Assembly: GCA_947306475.1 (NCBI GenBank)
Contig: CAMZGS010000014.1
Coordinates: forward strand, 1 to 50,644
Source: an uncultured Comamonas sp.
GTDB taxonomy: Bacteria; Pseudomonadota; Gammaproteobacteria; Burkholderiales; Burkholderiaceae_C
DNA length: 50,644 nucleotides
Direction of reading: 5' to 3'
Shown: positions 1-7,494 of the stretch, piece by piece
Layout of the letters: each line of letters begins with the position of its first letter
How positions within the stretch are numbered: position 1 is the first letter of the stretch
Notes under the pieces: generated by a model
Told to the model about the DNA's origin: nothing
What the model saw: the letters and a program-made list of their open reading frames with translations, nothing else
Database searches by the model: none
Program-made: the position numbers and the translations under genes

Positions 1-297
1 CGTGCGGCTGCATCCCGTGCATCCGCTGCCGGGCAACGCATGGCCGCTCCCTTCCGCGCTGGCTGGAACGGCGCTGCCGCCGATGGCGGCGCGGGCGCGG
101 CATCCGGTCAGGGTGCCGCAGGCGAGGCCGCATCCGGCGCCGCTACGGCGCAGACACAGGAACAGCCCGCTTGGGCCAAGCGCCTGCATCGCCGCCAGCA
201 ACTCACCCACGCCGCGACCACCACCGCCCACGCGCTGCGCGGTGGCGATGGCGGCGGCTCCGGCCAGGGGCCGAGCCTGCGCGATTCCGATTCATAA
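1..297 (+). CDS. trbL: TrbL, conjugal transfer protein, C-terminal end only (5' cut by window edge)
   Basis: Only the last ~98 codons are present; the frame is open from base 1 to the TAA at 295-297. The visible part is an Ala/Gly-rich tail ending in a basic PAWAKRLHRRQ segment and an acidic close, which fits the cytoplasmic C-terminus of TrbL/VirB6-type inner-membrane proteins. The membrane-spanning part lies outside the window. TrbL belongs to the mating-pair-formation channel of IncP-like and Tn4371-type elements. The call rests mainly on position: trbF starts 12 bases downstream and trbG, trbI follow in the canonical order. The low-complexity tail alone would not identify the gene. Confidence 0.8.
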   Translation, partial: RAAASRASAAGQRMAAPFRAGWNGAAADGGAGAASGQGAAGEAASGAATAQTQEQPAWAKRLHRRQQLTHAATTTAHALRGGDGGGSGQGPSLRDSDS

Positions 298-309
298 GGA
301 GAACTGACC

Positions 310-1014
310 ATGCGATTCAAGAAACCGCAGGTGCGCTACGCCGACACGCCGCAGCCTGCCACGCCGTACCAAGCTGCCGGCCAGGTGTGGGACGAGCGCA
401 TCGGCTCGCCGCGCGTCCAGGCGAAGAACTGGCGCCTGATGGCCTTCGGTTGCCTGACGCTTGCGCTGCTGATGGCCGGCGGGCTGGTGTGGCGCTCGGC
501 GCAATCCATCGTGACGCCCTACGTCGTGGAGGTGGACAACGCGGGCCAGGTACGCGCCGTGGGCGAAGCCGCCACGCCATACCGGCCCAACGATGCGCAG
601 ACCGCGCACCACATCGCGCGCTTCGTGACGCTGGTGCGCTCGCTGTCCATCGACTCCATCGTCGTCCGCCAGAACTGGCTCGACGCCTACGACTACACGA
701 CCGACAAGGGCGCGGCCGTGCTCAACGACTACGCGCGGGTCAACGACCCGTTCGCGCGCATCGGCAAGGAGTCTGTGACGGTACAGATCACCAGCGTCGT
801 GCGCGCCAGCGACACCTCTTTCAACGTGCGCTGGACGGAACGCCGTTACGTCAACGGCGCCGCGGCTGGGCTGGAGCGATGGACGGCCGTGGTGTCCATC
901 GTGCTCCAGCCGCCGCGCACCGAAGAACGCCTGCGCAAGAACCCCCTGGGCATCTACGTCAACGGCCTGTCGTGGAGCCGCGAACTGGATTCTTCCGAAG
1001 GAGCCAAGCCATGA
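310..1014 (+). CDS. trbF: TrbF, VirB8-like conjugal transfer protein
   Basis: A 234-residue inner-membrane protein of the type IV secretion channel. A short basic cytoplasmic N-terminus is followed by one membrane segment at about residues 40-62 (LMAFGCLTLALLMAGGLVW) and a periplasmic domain with the VirB8/TrbF fold, rich in conserved Arg and Trp. VirB8-type proteins dimerise and nucleate channel assembly. The start has an AAGGAG site about 8 bases upstream, and the stop overlaps the trbG start (ATGA at 1011-1014), which indicates translational coupling. Length and order match IncP/Tn4371-type trb modules. Confidence 0.93.
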   Translation: MRFKKPQVRYADTPQPATPYQAAGQVWDERIGSPRVQAKNWRLMAFGCLTLALLMAGGLVWRSAQSIVTPYVVEVDNAGQVRAVGEAATPYRPNDAQTAHHIARFVTLVRSLSIDSIVVRQNWLDAYDYTTDKGAAVLNDYARVNDPFARIGKESVTVQITSVVRASDTSFNVRWTERRYVNGAAAGLERWTAVVSIVLQPPRTEERLRKNPLGIYVNGLSWSRELDSSEGAKP

Positions 1015-1994
1015 ATGATCTTTTCCGTAAATCCGCTTTGCCGGCGATCCTGCTCGCCCTCGCGGGCTGCGCCTCGCAGGGCAAGCCACCGCCAACCATC
1101 TCGCTCGATGAGCCGGTGCAGGCGCAGCCGCTGCCGGAGCCGCCCGCGCCGGTGGAAGTGGTGGCCGTGCCCGAGGTGCTGCCAATGCCGGCGCAGTTGA
1201 AGCCGCTCGAGGACGCCAAACCCGCGCCGGAGCCGGCCGACGAGAAGGTGCGCGTCTCGCGCGCCAATGCCGAGGCCCGCGTCGCGCCCACGCGCGAGGG
1301 CTACGTCAATGCGATTCAGGTCTGGCCCTTCACCGATGGCGCGCTGTATCAGGTCTATGCGGCCGTCGGCCGTGTGACCGTGGTTTCGCTCCAGCCGGGC
1401 GAGGAACTGGTGACGGTGGCCGCCGGCGATACCGTGCGCTGGATCGTGGGCGACACGTCCAGCGGTAGCGGTGCCGACCTGCGCGTGAACGTGCTGGTCA
1501 AGCCGATCCGCTCGGGCCTCAAGACCAATCTCGTCATTACCACCAGCCGCAGGACGTACCTGCTGGAGCTGGCTTCGACGGAGAAGACGTGGATGGCGTC
1601 CGTGTCCTGGGAGTATCCGCGCGACCGGATGCTGGCGCTACAGCGTCAGGCGCAGGCGGCCAATGCCGCCGCGCCTGTCGATACCGGGCTGGCGCTGGAG
1701 AACCTGCGCTTCCGCTACGCGATCAGCGGCAGCAATCCGCCCTGGAAGCCGCTGCGTGCGTTCGATGACGGCGAAAAGGTCTATATCCAGTTTCCGGCGG
1801 GCATCGCGCAAGGCGAGCTGCCGCCGCTGTTTGTCATCGGCGCGCAGGGCGACGGGCAACTGGTGAACTACCGCTTCCGCTCGCCGTACTACATCGTGGA
1901 TCGGCTGTTCGGCGCGGCCGAACTGCGCCTGGGCGGTGACAAGGGCGACGTGGTGCGGATCGAGCGCACGGATGGCGTGGCACGGAGGAACTGA
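1011..1994 (+). CDS. trbG: TrbG, VirB9-like outer-membrane-complex lipoprotein
   Basis: A 327-residue protein of the conjugation outer-membrane core complex. The N-terminus MNDLFRKSALPAILLALAGC is a lipoprotein signal with lipobox LAGC, lipidated at Cys20. A Pro/Glu-rich linker (about 25-85) precedes the VirB9/CagX-type beta domain, which has the sequence RFRYAISG, a family-like feature, around residue 235. The frame is open far upstream, but the start at 1011 is chosen because it gives the signal peptide and overlaps the trbF stop by 4 bases. The family partners TrbI (VirB10) and TrbH (VirB7). No TrbH gene is present between trbG and trbI, as is usual in Tn4371-type modules. Confidence 0.93.
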   Translation: MNDLFRKSALPAILLALAGCASQGKPPPTISLDEPVQAQPLPEPPAPVEVVAVPEVLPMPAQLKPLEDAKPAPEPADEKVRVSRANAEARVAPTREGYVNAIQVWPFTDGALYQVYAAVGRVTVVSLQPGEELVTVAAGDTVRWIVGDTSSGSGADLRVNVLVKPIRSGLKTNLVITTSRRTYLLELASTEKTWMASVSWEYPRDRMLALQRQAQAANAAAPVDTGLALENLRFRYAISGSNPPWKPLRAFDDGEKVYIQFPAGIAQGELPPLFVIGAQGDGQLVNYRFRSPYYIVDRLFGAAELRLGGDKGDVVRIERTDGVARRN

Positions 1995-1996
1995 CC

Positions 1997-3265
1997 ATGA
2001 GCCAGGACAACACCCCCGACCTCGCCACGCCGCAGGCGGGCAAGGTCGCGCCCGAGGCGGTGGCGCTGCGCGCCCAGCCGCGCCCGGTCACGCGCCTGAA
2101 CCGGCGCACGTTGGCTATCCTCGCCGGCGGCCTGTCGGTCGCCGTGCTCGGCGCGCTGATGTGGTCGTTGCAACCGCAGCGGCGCGGTGCGGGCGAACAG
2201 TCCGAGCTTTACAACGTCGATCGCGTGTCGAAGTCCGAAGGGCTGGATGCGCTGCCGGCGGATTACTCCAAGCTGCCGCCCGCGGTTCCCGAACTGGGGC
2301 CGCCGCTGCCGGGCGACCTTGGCCCGGCCATCGTCAAGTCGCAGCAGCCGGTGACGGCCGCCTACGCGGCCCCCGGCTATGACCCGAACGACGCACTGCG
2401 CAAGGAAGCCGAAGCGGCCGCGGCCTCGTCCGTGTTCTTCCGTTCGGGTGCGCAGGCGGCCGCGCCGGTGGCGCAATCGCAGGTGGCTGCTGCGCCGGGC
2501 TTCGCCGCCAATGCGGCATTCGACCCGATGGCCGCCGGGCCGGCCTCGACGGCGGCCCAGCCGGCCGACCCGACCGCCGTGCAGAACCGGCAAGACCAGA
2601 AAGAGGCGTTCCTGAGAGCAGGCTCTACGGAAACCCGCAATTCCGGCAATCTGACCCTGCCGGCTTCGCCGTATCAGGTCATGGCCGGAACCGTGCTCGC
2701 TGGGGCGCTGGTGACGGGCATCAAGTCGGACTTGCCGGGCGACGTGATCGCCACGGTGACGGAGCCGGTCTATGACACCGCTACCGGCGATTTCCTGCTG
2801 ATCCCGCAGGGTTCGCGCATCCTGGGCAAATACAACAGCCAGGTGAGCTATGGGCAGAGCCGTGTGCAGGTGGTGTGGAACCGGATCGTCCTGCCGGACA
2901 CGTCATCGCTCACGCTCGACAACCTGGCCGGCACCGACCCGGCCGGCTATGCCGGTCTGGAAGACGATGTGGACTGGCATTGGGATCGTGTCTTTGCCGG
3001 CGCGGCATTGACGACGCTGCTGGGCATCGGCGCCGAACTGGCCGCCCCGGAGAACCGCCAGGACGGTGATCGCGTCATCATCGCCGGGCGCGACAGCGCA
3101 CAGGACAGCATCAACCAGGTCGGGCAGGAGATGACCCGCCGAAATCTCAACGTCCAACCGACGCTGACCAGCCGGCCCGGCTTGCCGGTGCGGATCATTG
3201 TCAATCGTGATCTGGTGCTGCGGCCCTACCAGCCGCTGTTCTTCAACAGGGGGACTTCACGATGA
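1997..3265 (+). CDS. trbI: TrbI, VirB10-like conjugal transfer protein
   Basis: A 422-residue protein that bridges the inner and outer membranes in the conjugation channel and is thought to act as the energy sensor of the core complex. It has a cytoplasmic N-terminus, one membrane helix at about residues 38-56 (LAILAGGLSVAVLGALMW), a long Ala/Pro-rich periplasmic linker, and a C-terminal VirB10 domain from about 225 onward with YQVMAGTVLAGALVTGI, GDFLLIPQGSRILG and the antenna-like hydrophobic stretch FAGAALTTLLGIGAEL. A GGAGG site lies 8 bases before the ATG, which is 2 bases after the trbG stop. The stop overlaps the next start (ATGA). Confidence 0.94.
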   Translation: MSQDNTPDLATPQAGKVAPEAVALRAQPRPVTRLNRRTLAILAGGLSVAVLGALMWSLQPQRRGAGEQSELYNVDRVSKSEGLDALPADYSKLPPAVPELGPPLPGDLGPAIVKSQQPVTAAYAAPGYDPNDALRKEAEAAAASSVFFRSGAQAAAPVAQSQVAAAPGFAANAAFDPMAAGPASTAAQPADPTAVQNRQDQKEAFLRAGSTETRNSGNLTLPASPYQVMAGTVLAGALVTGIKSDLPGDVIATVTEPVYDTATGDFLLIPQGSRILGKYNSQVSYGQSRVQVVWNRIVLPDTSSLTLDNLAGTDPAGYAGLEDDVDWHWDRVFAGAALTTLLGIGAELAAPENRQDGDRVIIAGRDSAQDSINQVGQEMTRRNLNVQPTLTSRPGLPVRIIVNRDLVLRPYQPLFFNRGTSR

Positions 3266-3507
3266 GCACGACGCGCAAGCTGCGGCTCGGGCCGCTGCCC
3301 AAGACCGAAAGCGTCAAGGTCACGTTCTCATGCCCGGCCGGCCTGAAAGCCGACTTGGAACGCTATGCCGCGCTGCACGCGCAGGCGTATGGCGAGGCCG
3401 TTGATGCGGCAACGCTGATCCCGCATATGCTCGACGCCTTTATGGCCGGGGATCGGGGATTCAGGAAGGGCGGTGCGGGCAAAGCTGCGCCGCCCAAGCC
3501 AAGCTGA
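3262..3507 (+). CDS. DUF2274 small protein, last gene of the trb operon
   Basis: An 81-residue protein starting in the ATGA shared with the trbI stop, so it is translationally coupled to trbI. The sequence KLRLGPLPKTESVKVTFSC and the central helix with PHMLDAFMAGDRGF are those of DUF2274 proteins, which sit directly after trbI in Tn4371-type ICEs. It resembles a small ribbon-helix-helix-like cytoplasmic protein, but its function is unknown. A role in conjugation or its control is inferred from position only. It is the last gene before the ICE boundary. Confidence 0.85.
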   Translation: MSTTRKLRLGPLPKTESVKVTFSCPAGLKADLERYAALHAQAYGEAVDAATLIPHMLDAFMAGDRGFRKGGAGKAAPPKPS

Positions 3508-3538
3508 CGAGACGGGCTTCCGTTGGCGGCCATCCCTC

Positions 3539-3565
3539 GAACGCGCAGCCCGAAGCTGCGCGTTC
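3539..3565 (+). terminator. Hairpin closing the trb operon
   Basis: A perfect 11-bp stem GAACGCGCAGC / GCTGCGCGTTC with a 5-base loop CCGAA lies 31 bases after the last trb-operon stop. It is followed by TTGGTTCT rather than a clean T-run, so termination may be weak or rho-assisted. Confidence 0.6.
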
Positions 3566-3810
3566 TTGGTTCTGGGGGGGGCTGCGGCCGACTAGGCTAT
3601 GATGACGGCACAAGCCCGCTACCTCTCGGCAATCCAGCACGACTAAGTGCGATCCGGCTTTCTCTCCCGACGCTCTTATGTGGCACCTAGCCCACAACGC
3701 CGCAGCCCCGCAACACGGCCTCGAAAAGAGCTAACCTACTGTCCCACATACGGTTTCAAGCCTTCCGTGATTTTCACGAAAGACTTGACACGAGAACTTT
3801 TTTGTGCCGT
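3566..3810. other. Gene-free stretch holding the probable ICE right end / attR
   Basis: This stretch lies between the last ICE gene and a chromosomal-type MFS gene, with no convincing coding region. In Tn4371-type ICEs the trb module ends close to attR, so the junction should be here. An exact copy of TTTTTCAT, the target core I recall for Tn4371, is absent. The nearest match is ATTTTCAC at 3770-3777, inside an imperfect palindrome (CGTGA-TTT-TCACG, 3766-3778). The junction base cannot be fixed from this window alone. Confidence 0.45.
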
Positions 3811-5304
3811 TCAGTGCGATCGCAGCGGACGTAGCGCAAAGTTGCGCCCTAGCCACCAGACCAGGGCAGACAGTGCCAGCAGCATGGCAACCACCACGCT
3901 GCTTACGCCACTGAAGGACGCCTCAAATGCCTGCATGGCGCTGTGCAGCAGAGCCTGGGTTTGCGGTGCATCGGCATGCAGCTGGGCATAGCGGTGCGCT
4001 TCATCCAGGCTGCTGCCTGCCATGAAGTCCACCCCCAGATGCTGAGAGCGCGCCACGTAGATGGCGGTCATGATGGAGCCAAAGATGGTGACACCAAAGC
4101 CACCACCAAACTCATAGGCCACGCCCTCCACCGAGCCGGCCATGCCCGCGCGCTCTTCGCTGACATTGCTCATCACCAGCGTGCTCGATGCCGTCAGCCC
4201 CGCGCCAATGCCCACGCCGCACAAGGCCAGCACCGCCAGCTGCAACCAGACGCTGCCCTCACGCAGCAACAGGTAGCCCAGAATGCCCAGGGCACTCATG
4301 GTCAGGCCCAGGGCCATCACCCGCACACAGCCGATGCGCCCAATCCAGGCACCCGCCAGCGGCCCGGCAAAAAAGGACCCCAGGGAAATGGGCAGGACAA
4401 AAGCGCCCGCCTGCAACGGACTTTTTTCCAGCACCAGTTGCAGGCGTTGGCTGAGCACCAGCTCAAAGCCGATCAAGGTCATGGAGGCCACCAGCGCCAC
4501 CAGAATGCCAGTGGCCACCGGTGCGGCGGCCAGCAGGCGCAAATCGACCAGGGGCCGTGGCAGACGCAGCTGACGGCGCACAAACAGCACCAGCGTGAGC
4601 ACACCCAGCAGCACAGCCCCTGCGGCCAGCAGCGGGAGACCATCTGGCCTGGCCCACTCCTTGATGCCGTACGCCAGGGCAATGATGCCCAGCATGCTTT
4701 GCCAGCAGCTGTGCAGATCGATGGTGATGCTGCGGTCGCCCGCCCTGGGCGGCAACAGATGCAGCGCCAGCAGCGTGGCCAATGCAATGACGGGAACGTT
4801 GATCAGGAACACCGAACCCCACCAGAAATGCTCCAGCAGCGCGCCGCCCAGGATGGGGCCGACAGCTGCCCCACCGGATGCCACCGAGGCCCAGATACCA
4901 ATGGCCAGCGCCAACTCCCTGGGGTCCTGGAAAGTGATGCGCACAATCGCAACCGTCGAAGGCATCATGGCCGCACCACCAATGGCCAGCAGCGCACGCG
5001 CAGCAATCAGCACCGAGGCACTGGGGGCAAAGGCGGCAATGGTGGATGCCAGGCCAAACATCACCATGCCGCCGATGAATACCCGGCGGTGCCCCAGGCG
5101 ATCGCCCAGGGCTCCCATGACAGGCATCAGCCCGGCCATGACCAGCGAATAAGCGTTCAGGACCCACAACTTTTCCGAGGCGGTGGTGTGCAAGGCCTGC
5201 GCCAGACTGGGCAAGGCGGTGTAGAGCACCGTCATGTCGATCACCACCAGAAACAGGGCGGTTGACACCACGGCCAATGTCAGCCAGCGGCTGCGAGAGG
5301 GCAT
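3811..5304 (-). CDS. MFS exporter, DHA2 family (SmvA/EmrB-like)
   Basis: A 497-residue polytopic membrane protein with the length and hydrophobic pattern of the 14-helix drug:H+ antiporter-2 family. Visible signatures are DMTVLYTALPSLA in helix 1 (motif D1), GALGDRLGHRRVF between helices 2 and 3 (motif A), and the antiporter-type motif around SGGAAVGPILGG in helix 5. The family expels quaternary ammonium compounds, dyes and biocides; the substrate here is unknown. The start at 5304 has AAGGA about 8 bases upstream and lies inside the end of the upstream MocR regulator gene (25-base overlap), so both are translated from one message. The regulator may therefore control the exporter. Confidence 0.88.
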   Translation of the reverse strand: MPSRSRWLTLAVVSTALFLVVIDMTVLYTALPSLAQALHTTASEKLWVLNAYSLVMAGLMPVMGALGDRLGHRRVFIGGMVMFGLASTIAAFAPSASVLIAARALLAIGGAAMMPSTVAIVRITFQDPRELALAIGIWASVASGGAAVGPILGGALLEHFWWGSVFLINVPVIALATLLALHLLPPRAGDRSITIDLHSCWQSMLGIIALAYGIKEWARPDGLPLLAAGAVLLGVLTLVLFVRRQLRLPRPLVDLRLLAAAPVATGILVALVASMTLIGFELVLSQRLQLVLEKSPLQAGAFVLPISLGSFFAGPLAGAWIGRIGCVRVMALGLTMSALGILGYLLLREGSVWLQLAVLALCGVGIGAGLTASSTLVMSNVSEERAGMAGSVEGVAYEFGGGFGVTIFGSIMTAIYVARSQHLGVDFMAGSSLDEAHRYAQLHADAPQTQALLHSAMQAFEASFSGVSSVVVAMLLALSALVWWLGRNFALRPLRSH

Positions 5305-6770
5305 GATTTTTCCTTGTGTAGTAAGCAGTGCGCCAGCACCGCCATGCTGACCGGATCGTCCACCATGGACACCGGCAGGCGCAGCATGGTGGAGGCGCGC
5401 TGCTGCACCGAAAACAGCACCCCGGGGGCCAGCAGCACCCCTTGCGCGGCAGCGGTGCGTGCCAGAGCCTCGGTGTCCTGAGCAGCATCTGCCCAGACAA
5501 ACATGCCGGCCAGTGGCTCCTGGTGCACGCGCAGCCCCATGGCCTCGACCGCCTTGAGACAGCGCTGGCGCGTGGCATCCAGCCGCTGACGCAGGCGCTG
5601 CACGTGCTTGCGGTACTGACCATCGGCCAGGATGCGATGCACCACCCGCTCGCCAAGTTCCGCACTGGTCAGGCCACTGAGCAGTTTGGTGTCGGTCAGC
5701 GCACGGATGCGCTGCGGCTGCGCGGCGATATAGCCCACGCGCAGGCTACCGGCCAGGGTCTTGGAAAAGCCGCCCAACAGCAGCACCCGGCGCAGACGGT
5801 CCAGCGTGGCCAGGCGCATGGGCTGCTGCGGCGCAAAGTCGGCGTAGGTATCGTCTTCCAGAATCAGGAAATCGTGCTGCTCGGCCAGGCGCAACACATC
5901 GTGCGCCACGGGCAGCGATAGGCCAAAGCCAGTGGGGTTGTGCACCACGGTGTTGGTGATGAACAGCTTGGGCCGGTGCGCGCTGGCCAGGCGCTGCAGC
6001 ACCTCCAGATCCGGCCCATCGCGCAGGCGCGGCACCGGCAGCACCTGCACGCCCAAGGCGCGCAGCAGGCCAAACACCATGAACCAGGCCGGGTCCTCCA
6101 CCAGCACCGCATCGCCCGTGTGCAGGTGGCTGCGCAGCACCAGATCCATGCCCTGGGTGACGCCAGCGCAAGTCATCAGCTCGTGTTCCGGGTCAACGGC
6201 CAGCCCCTGGGTCAGCAGGTGCGCAGCCAGTTGCTGACGCAGCGGCGCATACCCCTGGGGCGCACCATAGCCCAGCAGTTGCATGCCCGCGCTGCGCCCC
6301 ACGCTGCGCACGGCGGCATTAAGCATCTCGTGGTCCATCCAGCTGGCCGGCAGGATGCCGGTACTGCCATCAAAGCGTGCCTCCTGCGTGTCGCGAAACA
6401 TGCTGCGCAGCAAAAACGGCGTATCAAAGGCGGCATCGGCAGCCAGACTGGGTATTTGCAATGTTTTTGGGGTTTTAGCCTTATGGGACAAGCGCTGTGC
6501 GCTCACAAAAAATCCAGCCCCTGGGCGCGAATACACCAGGCCCTGGGCCACCAGCCGGTCGTAGGCCTGCACCACGGTGTCGCGGCTGACTCCGGCCGCA
6601 TCGGCCAGCTGGCGCACCGAAGGCAGACGCGTGCCCGCGCGCAGACTGTGGCTCTCCATCAAGGACTGGCAATGCTGTACCAGCTGCTCCACCAGGGGCG
6701 GCATGCCAGGCAGACGCTGGGGCTGCCAGCCCAGGGCATTGGTCTGAACCGTCAGGGTCGTTGTATCCAT
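5280..6770 (-). CDS. MocR-type regulator (GntR helix-turn-helix fused to class I aminotransferase)
   Basis: A 496-residue regulator. Residues 25-92 form a GntR winged helix (LPSVRQLADAAGVSRDTVVQAYDRL) and residues 115-496 an aminotransferase-fold domain. The PLP lysine is Lys337 in GGFSKTLAGSLRVGY; the EDDTY motif (306-309) and HNPTG (277-281) are also present. MocR proteins usually sense PLP, GABA or taurine-type ligands and often control a divergent gene, here the LysE exporter, besides the MFS gene downstream. An in-frame TTG at 6794 could extend the protein by 8 residues. ATG 6770 is preferred because it is an ATG and the extension would cover the operator, but neither start has a clear ribosome site. 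Confidence 0.88.
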   Translation of the reverse strand: MDTTTLTVQTNALGWQPQRLPGMPPLVEQLVQHCQSLMESHSLRAGTRLPSVRQLADAAGVSRDTVVQAYDRLVAQGLVYSRPGAGFFVSAQRLSHKAKTPKTLQIPSLAADAAFDTPFLLRSMFRDTQEARFDGSTGILPASWMDHEMLNAAVRSVGRSAGMQLLGYGAPQGYAPLRQQLAAHLLTQGLAVDPEHELMTCAGVTQGMDLVLRSHLHTGDAVLVEDPAWFMVFGLLRALGVQVLPVPRLRDGPDLEVLQRLASAHRPKLFITNTVVHNPTGFGLSLPVAHDVLRLAEQHDFLILEDDTYADFAPQQPMRLATLDRLRRVLLLGGFSKTLAGSLRVGYIAAQPQRIRALTDTKLLSGLTSAELGERVVHRILADGQYRKHVQRLRQRLDATRQRCLKAVEAMGLRVHQEPLAGMFVWADAAQDTEALARTAAAQGVLLAPGVLFSVQQRASTMLRLPVSMVDDPVSMAVLAHCLLHKEKSCPLAAAG

Positions 6771-6811
6771 ACAGTAGTGAAATCGATTTGCCAAAGTGTA
6801 TTGGTACTGTA
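6770..6811. promoter_or_regulatory. Candidate MocR operator between regulator and LysE gene
   Basis: The inverted pair TACAGTA (6770-6776) and TACTGTA (6805-6811) frames an A/T-rich spacer between the divergent regulator and exporter genes. The second arm sits in TGGTACTGTACTGA, a partly repeated TACTG. MocR regulators typically bind separated repeats at such positions. No clean -35/-10 pair was identified. Confidence 0.4.
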
Positions 6812-6864
6812 CTGACTTATCGCTCTAGCATCCAGGCATTGCCTGATCGATTGGAGTTCTGTCC

Positions 6865-7494
6865 ATGTCCCTGCCCTTGCCCGCCTCTGCCTGGAGTGAA
6901 GGCAGCAGCCTGCTGCCACTGGCCACGTTCGTCTTTGTCAGCTCCATTACCCCCGGACCCAACAATGTGATGCTCACCGCCTCGGGCGCCAACTTTGGCT
7001 ACCAGCGCAGCGTGCCGCACATGCTGGGTATCAGCGTGGGCGCCACCTTCATGCTGCTCCTGGTAGGGGCAGGCCTGGGCGCAGCTTTTGCACGCTGGCC
7101 ACAGCTGTACACCATGCTGCAGTGGGTGGGCGCTGCCTACCTGATCTGGCTGGCCTGGAAGATTGCTACCAGCGGCCAAGTGCAAGCCGGTCAGGCCAAG
7201 CCCCGACCCTTTAACTTTTGGCAGGCAGCGGCCTTTCAGTGGGTCAACCCCAAGGCCTGGCTGATGTCGGTGGGCGTGGTGGCGGCCTACACCTCACCGC
7301 ATGCCTACTGGGCCAGTCTGTGCCTGGCGGCGCTGGTGATGCTGCTGGTCAACTACCCGTGCATCAGCGTCTGGACGCTGTTTGGCAGCGCCATTGGCCG
7401 CTGGCTGCAATCACCGCGTGCGCTACAGCTGTTCAATGTGCTGATGGCAGGTTTGCTGCTGCTGTCGTTGTATCCGCTGCTGGTGGGGCATTAA
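6865..7494 (+). CDS. LysE/RhtB family exporter
   Basis: A 209-residue membrane protein with about six helices. The family hallmark SSITPGPNNVMLTASG lies at residues 27-42. Members export amino acids and related metabolites (lysine, homoserine, threonine, leucine); the substrate here cannot be told. GGAG lies about 10 bases before the start. It is divergent from the MocR regulator at 5280-6770 and convergent with a second MocR gene, with which it shares overlapping stop codons (7491-7494). Control by one or both MocR proteins is a reasonable inference. Confidence 0.88.
   Translation: MSLPLPASAWSEGSSLLPLATFVFVSSITPGPNNVMLTASGANFGYQRSVPHMLGISVGATFMLLLVGAGLGAAFARWPQLYTMLQWVGAAYLIWLAWKIATSGQVQAGQAKPRPFNFWQAAAFQWVNPKAWLMSVGVVAAYTSPHAYWASLCLAALVMLLVNYPCISVWTLFGSAIGRWLQSPRALQLFNVLMAGLLLLSLYPLLVGH

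Noticed and set aside
3770..3777. ATTTTCAC as the exact ICE attachment core
   Set aside because: It differs from the recalled TTTTTCAT and the other ICE end is outside the window, so it is kept only as a candidate.
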